Positions 1 to 5,415 of a stretch of DNA of 5,415 bases are shown here, in pieces (within the stretch, counting starts at the first letter, position 1; each line of letters opens with the position of its first letter). The DNA is from Candidatus Moranbacteria bacterium CG_4_9_14_3_um_filter_42_9. Its GTDB lineage: Bacteria; Patescibacteriota; Minisyncoccia; Moranbacterales; UBA2206. Under the pieces are notes generated by a model. It ran no database searches, had not been told where the DNA came from, and saw nothing but the letters and a program-made list of their open reading frames with translations. Both the position numbers and the translations under genes were made by a program. The DNA lies in assembly GCA_002790635.1 (NCBI GenBank), contig PFVN01000103.1, positions 1,416 through 6,830 on the forward strand. Direction: 5' to 3'.

Positions 1-1773
1 TGCCATCACTCCCGTGGATACAACGTTCTTAAAAGAGTTCTTTTCAAACAACGCCGTAGATAGGACGTGCATAACATAAAACCACGCCCTTACCTGCGCG
101 ATATACTCAACGATGTAATCACCGGGGAAGTTTTTCTCAAACTTTGCCTGATTTTCAAACGGATAGTGAATTTGCGCGTAAGGCATTGAGCCTGCTTCAA
201 ACCACGAATCCAAGACATCGGGCACTCTTTTATAAATTTTCTCATTTTTAGTGATAGTAATGTTGTCTATGTAAGGGCGGTGAAGATCGATTACTTTTTG
301 TCCCGATAGTTGCTCTATTTCGGCTACTGAACCCGAAACAATTAAATCGCCGTCTTCGCTCTTCCAAACAGGCATGGGGGTTGCCCAAAACCTGCTGCGA
401 GAAATACACCAATCAGGAGCTTGTTCGACGCCAATTTTAAAGCGACCTTCTTTAAGGTGTTTTGGTACCCAATTGATATCCTTATTGTTTTCTATTAATT
501 GTGTTTTTAATTTAGAAACGCTTACAAACCAAGAACTTTGAGCTTTTTGAATTAATAGCGTCTCGCAACGGTCATGAAAAGGAATTCGGTGAATTATCTT
601 TTCGTTTTTAAATAGAGCATCTTTTTGTTGTAAATCTTCAATGATTACAGGGTTAACTTTAGAATAGTACATGCCGGCAAAAGGGTTTTCTCCGGCCTCT
701 CCTTGCTTAAACTTACCCTCGTCGTCTATTGAAAACATTAGGGTTAATCCGACAGCATTGCCCATCTCGGTGTCTATTTCCCCAAACCCCGGTGCCGAAT
801 GTACAATTCCCGTGCCATCGTCCATATTGACCATCCCGGGATAAGAATAAACATGGAAGTCTTTATCGTTACCGGCGTAGAAATCGTAAATCGGTGCGTA
901 GGAAAGTCCGACCAGTTCTTTGCCCAAAAAAGTGGCGATGATTTTGTGCTCTAGTCCGGAAAAAACCACGTTCGCTCGGGCTTTCGCGGCAATGTACCGT
1001 TTGTCGGTGGTTTCCACTTCCACGTATTCGGCAGTCTCGTCAACAACTAAACCTCGATTAGAAGGTATTGTCCATGGGGTTGTAGTCCACGCCAACAAAT
1101 TAACACCTTTAAACTTACCCTCGCTTGTAACATTAAACGCCACGGTAATTGCCGGATCTTCGTAGTCTTTATACGAATTGTCCATCGCGATCTCAAAGTT
1201 TGAAACCGGAGTCCCGCATGTCGGACAAAACAACGAGGTGCGCACGCCCTCATAAATCAAACCTTTATCGTAGAGCTGCTTAAACGCCCACATCACACTT
1301 TCCATGTAATTCTGGTCAATAGTCTTGTACGCATGTTCCATGTCAACCCAGCGACCGATTTTATCTACGTACCACTGCCACTCAGCGGAGACTTCGGAAG
1401 TATATTTGTAGCATTCCTGGATAAATTTTTCTAAACCGTAGGTTTCGATGTCACGTCTATTTTTAATGCCTAATTTCTTTTGTACTTTGTTTTCAACCGT
1501 CAAACCATGGGCATCCCAGCCCCAAACGCGTTCAACTCGTTTACCTTTCATAGCCTGATAACGCGGTATCACGTCTTTTGCAATGGAACCTAGAAGATGC
1601 CCGTAGTGAGGAAGTCCTGAAATAAACGGGGGGCCGTCGTAAAAAACATATAAATTGTCCTTGGAACGCTGCTCAACAGATTTCTCAAAGATTTTGTTAG
1701 CTTTCCAAAATGCTATTACCTCGTCTTCCAACTGCTGAATTGTTTTATTTTTGGGATTTTTAAAGCTGGTCAT
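1..1773 (-). CDS. ileS: Isoleucyl-tRNA synthetase, type 2 (HYGH class), 3' part missing at the window edge
   Basis: This class I aminoacyl-tRNA synthetase charges tRNA-Ile with isoleucine in the cytosol. The frame is open without a stop for 591 codons from the ATG at 1773 to base 1. Visible motifs are the ATP-binding HIGH box as PHYGH (H56-H59), WDAHGL (86-91), a zinc-type CPTC pair (183-186), the CP1 editing-domain entry WTTTPWTIPSN (229-239) and the editing motif GTGIVH (320-325). These are followed by WCISRSRFWATPMPVW, DLHRPYIDNI and DVLDSWFEAGSMPY. It ends at NVVSTGVMA, where the KMSKS loop normally follows within a few residues. Known type-2 enzymes run to roughly 1,000-1,050 residues, so a little over half is present. 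The HYGH form and overall wording match the eukaryote-like IleS2 group, whose members are often naturally mupirocin-tolerant; tolerance here is inference. The second Cys pair of the CP region is degenerate (H400-x-x-C403). The start is well placed for the family. It has no Shine-Dalgarno, which agrees with the leaderless promoter directly upstream. Confidence 0.96.
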   Translation of the reverse strand, partial: MTSFKNPKNKTIQQLEDEVIAFWKANKIFEKSVEQRSKDNLYVFYDGPPFISGLPHYGHLLGSIAKDVIPRYQAMKGKRVERVWGWDAHGLTVENKVQKKLGIKNRRDIETYGLEKFIQECYKYTSEVSAEWQWYVDKIGRWVDMEHAYKTIDQNYMESVMWAFKQLYDKGLIYEGVRTSLFCPTCGTPVSNFEIAMDNSYKDYEDPAITVAFNVTSEGKFKGVNLLAWTTTPWTIPSNRGLVVDETAEYVEVETTDKRYIAAKARANVVFSGLEHKIIATFLGKELVGLSYAPIYDFYAGNDKDFHVYSYPGMVNMDDGTGIVHSAPGFGEIDTEMGNAVGLTLMFSIDDEGKFKQGEAGENPFAGMYYSKVNPVIIEDLQQKDALFKNEKIIHRIPFHDRCETLLIQKAQSSWFVSVSKLKTQLIENNKDINWVPKHLKEGRFKIGVEQAPDWCISRSRFWATPMPVWKSEDGDLIVSGSVAEIEQLSGQKVIDLHRPYIDNITITKNEKIYKRVPDVLDSWFEAGSMPYAQIHYPFENQAKFEKNFPGDYIVEYIAQVRAWFYVMHVLSTALFEKNSFKNVVSTGVMA

Positions 1774-1782
1774 AGCTTTTTG

Positions 1783-1811
1783 ATTGTAACAGGTAGATTA
1801 CGCGGTTTCAA
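1783..1811 (-). promoter_or_regulatory. Sigma-70-type promoter of ileS, probably leaderless
   Basis: On the minus strand the -35 box TTGAAA (1811-1806) is followed after exactly 17 bases by the -10 box TACAAT (1788-1783). A TG one base upstream of the -10 gives an extended -10 (TGtTACAAT). Only nine bases separate the -10 from the ileS ATG at 1773. A start six to seven bases downstream of the -10 (about 1776) therefore leaves an untranslated leader of about 2-4 bases. No Shine-Dalgarno is present, as expected of leaderless translation. The -35 box begins within a few bases of the T-tract of the preceding terminator. Confidence 0.8.
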
Positions 1812-1814
1812 AGG

Positions 1815-1848
1815 GAAAAAGAAAAGCCGCGTAAAAAACTACGCGGCT
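1815..1848 (-). terminator. Intrinsic terminator after the small membrane-protein gene
   Basis: On the minus strand a perfect 9-bp stem, AGCCGCGTA (1848-1840) with TACGCGGCT (1833-1825), closes a six-base loop GTTTTT (1839-1834). It is followed at once by the T-rich tract TTTCTTTTT (1824-1816). It sits 16 bases after the stop codon of the 128-codon gene. On the plus strand no T-tract follows the stem, so termination is one-directional. With no terminator visible between the adenosyltransferase gene and the next promoter, it probably also ends the nrdJ operon transcript. Confidence 0.92.
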
Positions 1849-1864
1849 CCCTGGCCTTACCAAA

Positions 1865-2251
1865 TTAGAATCCCCCTTCTTGCTCCACAAAGCTTAGCGC
1901 GAAAAGCAAAGCTGCCCCCGCAACCCAAGCGAATGCACACAAATCTGTTCCAAACAGCAGGGCGTCGAAGAAATAATAGGAAACCAGCTGCACTGCCTGG
2001 AGTACCACGAACAGAAAACACGCCGCAAAGGTAAACCAGGTGATCGCCTTTGTGTATATGTTTCCGGTAGCACCCACCGAGTTTCCTACCACTCCGCCTT
2101 CACACTTCTCACTACTGACAGGCGTCGGTGGGCCGGAACTTCTTTGGCCATACCACGGCGTCCCCTTAAAGCCGGTGCTTTGGCGATAGTCGCGGGTCGG
2201 CGACCCGTTGGGACTGCGCCCCCACCCCGGGATACCAGTTCTAATCGTCAT
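1865..2251 (-). CDS. Small two-helix membrane protein of unknown function
   Basis: I do not recognise this 128-residue protein. Residues 1 to about 65 are rich in Gly, Pro, Ser and Arg and look disordered. They are followed by two hydrophobic segments: a long one at about 70-92, continuing to about 100, and a second at about 104-122. The tail is short and acidic (VEQEGGF). No signal peptide or lipobox is visible. The basic N-terminal part suggests an N-in, C-in hairpin in the inner membrane. There are cysteines at 50, 78 and 105. The case for a real gene is that it has a near-consensus promoter, an AAGGAG site six bases from the ATG, and a stop just before an intrinsic terminator. G+C is about 55%, clearly above its neighbours, and third codon positions are mostly G or C. 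The N-terminal coding part folds into strong hairpins, so a structured RNA is an alternative. Two clean membrane segments in frame make a protein more likely. Confidence 0.7.
   Translation of the reverse strand: MTIRTGIPGWGRSPNGSPTRDYRQSTGFKGTPWYGQRSSGPPTPVSSEKCEGGVVGNSVGATGNIYTKAITWFTFAACFLFVVLQAVQLVSYYFFDALLFGTDLCAFAWVAGAALLFALSFVEQEGGF
2062..2138 (-). repeat. Long bulged inverted repeat inside the small membrane-protein gene
   Basis: The arms TTCCGG (2062-2067) and CCCACCGA (2073-2080) pair with CCGGAA (2133-2138) and TCGGTGGG (2125-2132). This gives 14 base pairs interrupted only by a five-base bulge (2068-2072). On the minus strand, CGCC directly inside the 8-bp stem can pair with GGCG 22 bases further on, extending the fold. 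It covers codons about 38-63 of the 128-codon gene, the stretch rich in Gly, Pro and Ser before the first membrane helix. A role in the mRNA is inference. Confidence 0.6.
2193..2207. repeat. 15-bp near-perfect palindrome in the N-terminal coding region
   Basis: CGGGTCG (2193-2199), a single central G, then CGACCCG (2201-2207) form a perfect two-fold symmetric site. As RNA it would make a 6-bp GC-rich hairpin with a three-base loop. It lies in codons about 15-20 of the small membrane-protein gene, some 70-85 bases downstream of the predicted transcription start. It could be an operator-like site, an mRNA hairpin or a chance product of the local GC-richness. Confidence 0.45.
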
Positions 2252-2257
2252 TTCTGT

Positions 2258-2263
2258 CTCCTT
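2258..2263 (-). promoter_or_regulatory. Strong Shine-Dalgarno for the 128-codon gene
   Basis: AAGGAG (2263-2258 on the minus strand) stands six bases before the ATG at 2251. It is the strongest ribosome-binding site in the window and fixes this start. Confidence 0.85.
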
Positions 2264-2281
2264 TATTATGGGTTTAGTGAC

Positions 2282-2310
2282 AGTATATGCTCCGCACTAT
2301 TCATTGTCAA
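2282..2310 (-). promoter_or_regulatory. Near-consensus sigma-70-type promoter for the small membrane-protein gene
   Basis: On the minus strand a perfect -35 TTGACA (2310-2305) and a -10 TATACT (2287-2282) are separated by the optimal 17 bases. Transcription should begin near 2275, giving a leader of about 24 bases that contains the AAGGAG site. The -35 lies only eight bases after the stop codon of the adenosyltransferase gene. The unit can therefore be transcribed from its own promoter and also by read-through from upstream. Confidence 0.87.
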
Positions 2311-2318
2311 AAACGCCT

Positions 2319-2867
2319 TTATTTAACGCTAATCCACTTAACATCCGCTTTGCCTCTTTTGTTATGAAAACGCGCTAAAACAAAAAGATAGTCAGACAAA
2401 CGGTTAGTATAAGCCAAAGCCTCATCGAAGCCTTTTTTTCCGGCTTTGTCCAGATACAAAGTCAAAACCCTTTCAAGTCTGCGGCAAACTGTACGCGCAA
2501 GATGTAAATATCCAGCTTCTTTTGTTCGTCCGGGCAAGATAAAGTTAGTTAAACGGATGTTTTTGTCATCAATAACATCAATTTTATGTTCTAAACCCTC
2601 AGTCTTTTTAACAAAAAAATGCACTACGTCATTGCCAGGAGTTTCTTTTGCAAAAAGCGCCCCAAACTCAAATAAGTCACGCTGTAACGCAGTAATTTCT
2701 TTCTTTAGCTTTATTTTCTTACTTTGGTGTAGCAGACCTAATGTAGCGTTTAGCTCGTCGATAGTGCCCAACACCTCAAAAACCGCCTCGTATTTTGGTA
2801 TACCTACGCGTTTTATTGTGCTTGATGCGCCTTTGTCACCTTTTTTGGTATATATCTTAGCAGACAC
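2319..2867 (-). CDS. Cob(I)alamin adenosyltransferase, PduO/MMAB type
   Basis: This cytosolic enzyme transfers the adenosyl group of ATP to cob(I)alamin, giving adenosylcobalamin. The 182 residues match the usual size of the PduO-type family. Motifs in order are IYTKKGDKG (5-13), GTIDELN (34-40), FILPG (109-113), LHLARTVCRRLER (121-133) and NRLSDYLFVLAR (155-166). By alignment from memory, F109 corresponds to the Phe that displaces the lower corrin ligand in Lactobacillus PduO. R125, R129 and E132 correspond to human MMAB R186, R190 and E193, and D37 to the conserved salt-bridge Asp. The core is thus intact. The stretch between GDKG and GTIDELN is more divergent than usual. The GTG start at 2867 lies inside the end of nrdJ, an 11-base overlap with no clear Shine-Dalgarno, so translation is probably coupled. 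Its product is the cofactor of the upstream reductase, so it most likely serves corrinoid salvage for NrdJ. No other B12 gene is present here. Confidence 0.95.
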   Translation of the reverse strand: MSAKIYTKKGDKGASSTIKRVGIPKYEAVFEVLGTIDELNATLGLLHQSKKIKLKKEITALQRDLFEFGALFAKETPGNDVVHFFVKKTEGLEHKIDVIDDKNIRLTNFILPGRTKEAGYLHLARTVCRRLERVLTLYLDKAGKKGFDEALAYTNRLSDYLFVLARFHNKRGKADVKWISVK

Positions 2868-5292
2868 TGTAGCCGCAATTATAGCACTTAGAGCAACCTT
2901 CTTCTTGTACTAACGTTGAATTACCGCAGTCGGGACACATATCGGTGTATGAGAACACGGAAACTTTTGGCTTACCTTTTTCAATTACGGTATGCCCATT
3001 GTTTCGTATTTCTACACCCATATCCTCGGCCAAGATCTTTGCGATGGCGTCCGGGATCGAGCTTATTCGATTTTTACCAAAGCCTACCGCTTTTGCCCCG
3101 CCGATACCCACAAGTTGTGTCATGATTTCTTTTGCGGTTCTTTCTGAATCTCTGGATACCATTAACCAGCCTGATATTAGTCTACCCAAAGCTTCAGATA
3201 GTGCGGCCACATCAGTACCTGCTTTGCCCACGTTAATAAAAACCTCAACAGGTTTACTGTGCTCGTCCTTATTTACAGTGATAAAAGCTTTTCCTTGCGG
3301 GGTTTGCACTTTGTAAGTCGATCCACTTAACTTGTAACCGCGTTCAAATGAGTGCGCCGGTATTTCACCTGTCTTTTCTGTATCTTTTTTGGATTTTGTA
3401 TCTTTAGTCTCTAGTACCACTTCTTTGCGCGAACCGGTAACATAGACTGTTAGTCCTTTAGCCCCGAGTTCCCAACCCATCATATAAGCTTTGGCTACGT
3501 CCTCTTTTGAAGCACCCTCCGGAAAGTTACAGGTCTTGGAAATCGAGTTATCAATAAAAGCCTGGATCGAAGTCTGCATCAAAATATGCTCCTCGGGCTT
3601 TATGTCGGCTGAAACAACAAAAACGTCTCTAATCTCTGCGAGGAGTTTTGATATGTGTTGGCAGCTTCCTGATCTTAACACTTCCTGAATTATTTCCTGC
3701 TTAACATCCGGCTCCAAGTCTGCACGGTCTATAGCCTGTTGAAACAGCGGGCTTACATAAGTCAACGTCATCTTCTCCTGGTCACCGGCGGCTTGATAAA
3801 CATTCCTGGTGTAGGCTAGGGCAAATGCGGGTTCACAACCATACCCTTCGATTCCGGCAACAGTTGAGATAGTTCCTGTAGGCGCTACGGTGGTTTGAGC
3901 GGCGTTTCTTATCCCGTACATCTTTATACCGTCTAAAACCTCGTTCCAGTTTAGCGTCGGGCGACCAAAGTCTCTCCGGTACGGTTTTAGCGGAGAAGGT
4001 ACCTGCCACTTTAAAGCCTCAGCATCGTATATACTTCCCTTGATAAATTTAAACGGACCTCTTTCTCGCGCTAAATCTATTGACGTTTTCATTGAATGAA
4101 ATCTAATAAACTCCGTGACTTGCGCGGCAAATTCTTGACCTTCGTCTGATCCGTATCTTATGCCTGCGGCATACATTAGATCTGCAAGTCCCATGATTCC
4201 AAGGCCTATTCTCCTCGCTCCTTCAGCGGCTTCTCTAAGTTCCGGGACATCGGGAACGTACTTATTCGCGCTTACCACATTATCCAAAAATCTCGTAGAG
4301 GCTATAGTTGTTTCTTTTAACTGTTCCCAATCTAATTTGCCCTCAGAATCGGTGTGAATTGCCAAATTGATTGATCCCAAACAGCAGTTCTCATAAGGTC
4401 CTAACCACTGCTCCCCGCAAGGGTTTGTGGCTTCCAAAGTGTAGCGATTCGGAACTGGGTTTGTTTTGTTTGCCGCATCGATAAAAAGAACACCCGGTTC
4501 GCCATTTTTGTAGGCGTGCTCAACTATTAAATCGTAAATCTCTCTAGCACGCGGACTTTCTTTTATTTGTCCCGTGTGCGGATCAATTAAATCGTAGGTG
4601 GTGTCTTTTTTCACCGCCTCCATAAATTCATCCGTAATCGCTATCGAAATATTAAAATTGGCAACTTTGCCTTCTTGGCTTTTGCACTTTATAAAGTCAC
4701 GAACATCCGGGTGATCCACTTTTAACACCGCCATGTTTGCGCCACGTCGCACACCGCCCTGAGCAACCTCGCCAAAGGCAGCATCGTAAACCTGCAAAAA
4801 TCCAACCGGTCCCGTAGCCTTTCCCATACTTTTGGTAACAGTTGTACCTCTTGGGCGCAACCGAGAAAAAGAAAAGCCGTTACCACCACCTGTTTGTTGT
4901 ATCAATGCCGCTACTCTAAGGGTTTCAAAAATACTGTCACGACTGCGTCCCAAATCGTCCTCAATCGGCAGCACAAAACACGCAGCAAGCTGTCCTAGCG
5001 GCGTTCCGGCGCCTGTAAATGTGGGTGAGTTGGGAAAAAACTTCTTGCTTGAAAGCAGATTGTAAAATTCGATTTTGGAGACTTCGACATCGCGGTATTC
5101 GCGATCAGATTCTGCGACAGTGGAAGCAATTCGGTCAAACATTTCTTCAACAGTTTCGGCTAGCTCACCTTTTTCGTTTTTTCTAAGATACCGCTTTTCT
5201 AGAATTTTTCTAGCGTTGTCAGTAAATACAACCTCTGTATTTTTGATCAACTTGCTAATAGAGGTAGAAAGGCTTGACTGCATCGTGCTCAT
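2857..5292 (-). CDS. nrdJ: Adenosylcobalamin-dependent (class II) ribonucleotide reductase
   Basis: NrdJ reduces ribonucleotides to deoxyribonucleotides using a thiyl radical made from adenosylcobalamin, independent of oxygen. From the ATG at 5292 it has 811 residues. Visible parts are a short N-terminal domain without an ATP-cone, and the ten-stranded barrel with AACFVLP (redox Cys C105). The barrel also carries QQTGGGNGFSFSRLRP, the active-site loop NPCGE (N290, thiyl Cys C292, E294) and ENCCLGSINL (C303/C304, one the redox partner of C105). APTGTIS (470-476) and EGYGCEP follow. After a charged linker at about 626-645 comes a TSCPD-type domain (about 655-760) with GKAGTDVAALSEALGRLISG. The tail is a zinc-ribbon-like block with Cys at 786, 789, 800, 803, 806 and 811, the last ones probably delivering electrons to the active site. 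The ATG at 5292 is preferred because AGGA lies eight bases upstream. An in-frame TTG at 5322 would add ten residues but has AAGG directly abutting it. The 3' end overlaps the adenosyltransferase gene. Confidence 0.97.
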   Translation of the reverse strand: MSTMQSSLSTSISKLIKNTEVVFTDNARKILEKRYLRKNEKGELAETVEEMFDRIASTVAESDREYRDVEVSKIEFYNLLSSKKFFPNSPTFTGAGTPLGQLAACFVLPIEDDLGRSRDSIFETLRVAALIQQTGGGNGFSFSRLRPRGTTVTKSMGKATGPVGFLQVYDAAFGEVAQGGVRRGANMAVLKVDHPDVRDFIKCKSQEGKVANFNISIAITDEFMEAVKKDTTYDLIDPHTGQIKESPRAREIYDLIVEHAYKNGEPGVLFIDAANKTNPVPNRYTLEATNPCGEQWLGPYENCCLGSINLAIHTDSEGKLDWEQLKETTIASTRFLDNVVSANKYVPDVPELREAAEGARRIGLGIMGLADLMYAAGIRYGSDEGQEFAAQVTEFIRFHSMKTSIDLARERGPFKFIKGSIYDAEALKWQVPSPLKPYRRDFGRPTLNWNEVLDGIKMYGIRNAAQTTVAPTGTISTVAGIEGYGCEPAFALAYTRNVYQAAGDQEKMTLTYVSPLFQQAIDRADLEPDVKQEIIQEVLRSGSCQHISKLLAEIRDVFVVSADIKPEEHILMQTSIQAFIDNSISKTCNFPEGASKEDVAKAYMMGWELGAKGLTVYVTGSRKEVVLETKDTKSKKDTEKTGEIPAHSFERGYKLSGSTYKVQTPQGKAFITVNKDEHSKPVEVFINVGKAGTDVAALSEALGRLISGWLMVSRDSERTAKEIMTQLVGIGGAKAVGFGKNRISSIPDAIAKILAEDMGVEIRNNGHTVIEKGKPKVSVFSYTDMCPDCGNSTLVQEEGCSKCYNCGYSVC

Positions 5293-5314
5293 GGACAGCT
5301 TCCTGTTCTCATGA
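5289..5314 (-). promoter_or_regulatory. Hairpin covering the nrdJ start codon and Shine-Dalgarno
   Basis: On the minus strand TCATG (5314-5310) pairs with CATGA (5293-5289). Inside it ACAG (5306-5303) pairs with CTGT (5298-5295) around a GAAG loop. The AGGA Shine-Dalgarno (5304-5301) lies in the inner stem and loop, and the ATG (5292-5290) lies in the outer stem. The fold could lower nrdJ initiation. A seven-codon frame (MRTGSCP) starts with the ATG at 5312 and its TGA overlaps the nrdJ ATG as ATGA. The structure is short (9 bp in two parts), so a regulatory role is inference. Confidence 0.4.
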
Positions 5315-5395
5315 TCCGGCAACCTTCCACTGCCTGTTAAAAAGATTGTCGATCCATGAAATATTAAATTTTTACTGGAACTTATTTATTTAGCA

Positions 5396-5401
5396 AGTAT
5401 A
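5396..5401 (-). promoter_or_regulatory. Possible -10 element upstream of nrdJ
   Basis: TATACT (5401-5396 on the minus strand) is identical to the -10 of the 128-codon gene. A -35 at 17-base spacing would fall partly beyond the right edge at 5415, so it cannot be checked. If used, the nrdJ leader would be about 97 bases. The rest of 5323-5395 is AT-rich, with no gene, no cobalamin riboswitch motif and no NrdR box that I can see. Confidence 0.3.
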
Positions 5402-5415
5402 AGCAAACCACATCT

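Noticed and set aside
2061..2090. T-box-like sequence upstream of ileS (minus strand GGGTGCTACCGG resembles the T-box GGGTGGTACCGCG)
   Set aside because: The key TGGNAC is not matched. The stretch is about 300 bases from ileS inside another reading frame, and a complete terminator and separate promoter lie between.
2265..2270. CATAAT as the -10 of the small gene
   Set aside because: The hexamer 17 bases upstream is GGAGCA, a poor -35. The TTGACA/TATACT pair just upstream is far better.
1816..2275. Known structured RNA (RNase P RNA, tmRNA or 6S RNA) in the GC-rich transcript
   Set aside because: The length and G+C would suit RNase P RNA or tmRNA. However, the conserved RNase P core sequences, the tmRNA tRNA-like ends and the 6S layout are not seen, whereas a Shine-Dalgarno, a long frame and two membrane segments are.
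2446..2913. Plus-strand open frame of 155 codons
   Set aside because: It lies antisense to the clearly identified adenosyltransferase gene and the end of nrdJ, has no recognisable motif and no convincing ribosome-binding site. Other plus-strand frames opposite nrdJ and ileS are rejected for the same reason.
5293..5322. TTG at 5322 as the nrdJ start
   Set aside because: Its AAGG directly abuts the start codon with no spacer, whereas the ATG at 5292 has AGGA at a normal eight-base distance. The added ten residues have no family support that I can see, but the longer form is not excluded.
5293..5415. Cobalamin riboswitch before nrdJ
   Set aside because: I found no B12-box-like conserved core in the roughly 120 bases available, and the leader is shorter than a typical element. 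One extending beyond the window cannot be excluded.

Overview
All genes in this window lie on the minus strand, so transcription runs from the right edge to the left: class II ribonucleotide reductase (nrdJ), then a PduO-type cobalamin adenosyltransferase, then a small two-helix membrane protein of unknown function, then a type-2 isoleucyl-tRNA synthetase (ileS) cut by the left edge. The DNA is moderately AT-rich (about 35-37% G+C in two 60-base samples of the adenosyltransferase gene). The small membrane-protein gene stands out at about 55%.

The gene set points to a bacterium that depends on B12 for deoxynucleotide synthesis. A small-genome lineage such as Patescibacteria/CPR, or another anaerobic lineage, would fit the class II reductase, the HYGH-type IleRS and the compact spacing. 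That placement is an inference, not something the sequence proves. No in-frame TGA interrupts any gene, so the standard code is sufficient.

Region 2319-5415: nrdJ and the adenosyltransferase overlap by 11 bases and form an obvious functional pair. The adenosyltransferase makes adenosylcobalamin, the radical cofactor that NrdJ consumes to reduce ribonucleotides. The 5' end of nrdJ has a TTG/ATG start ambiguity, a hairpin that covers the preferred ATG and its Shine-Dalgarno, and a seven-codon upstream frame that ends on that ATG. No cobalamin riboswitch or NrdR box is visible in the available leader.

Region 1820-2318: a self-contained unit with a near-consensus sigma-70-type promoter (TTGACA-N17-TATACT), a strong Shine-Dalgarno, a 128-codon membrane-protein gene and an intrinsic terminator. 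No terminator lies between the adenosyltransferase and this promoter, so the same terminator probably also ends read-through transcripts from nrdJ.

Region 1-1811: ileS has its own promoter (TTGAAA-N17-TACAAT with an extended -10) packed against the preceding terminator. Its predicted transcription start falls only 2-4 bases before the ATG, so the mRNA is probably leaderless. The synthetase is open for 591 codons and runs off the window just before the expected KMSKS loop.

No mobile element, tRNA, rRNA or CRISPR array is visible. The least explained part is the compositionally distinct small membrane-protein gene, which also carries a long bulged inverted repeat.
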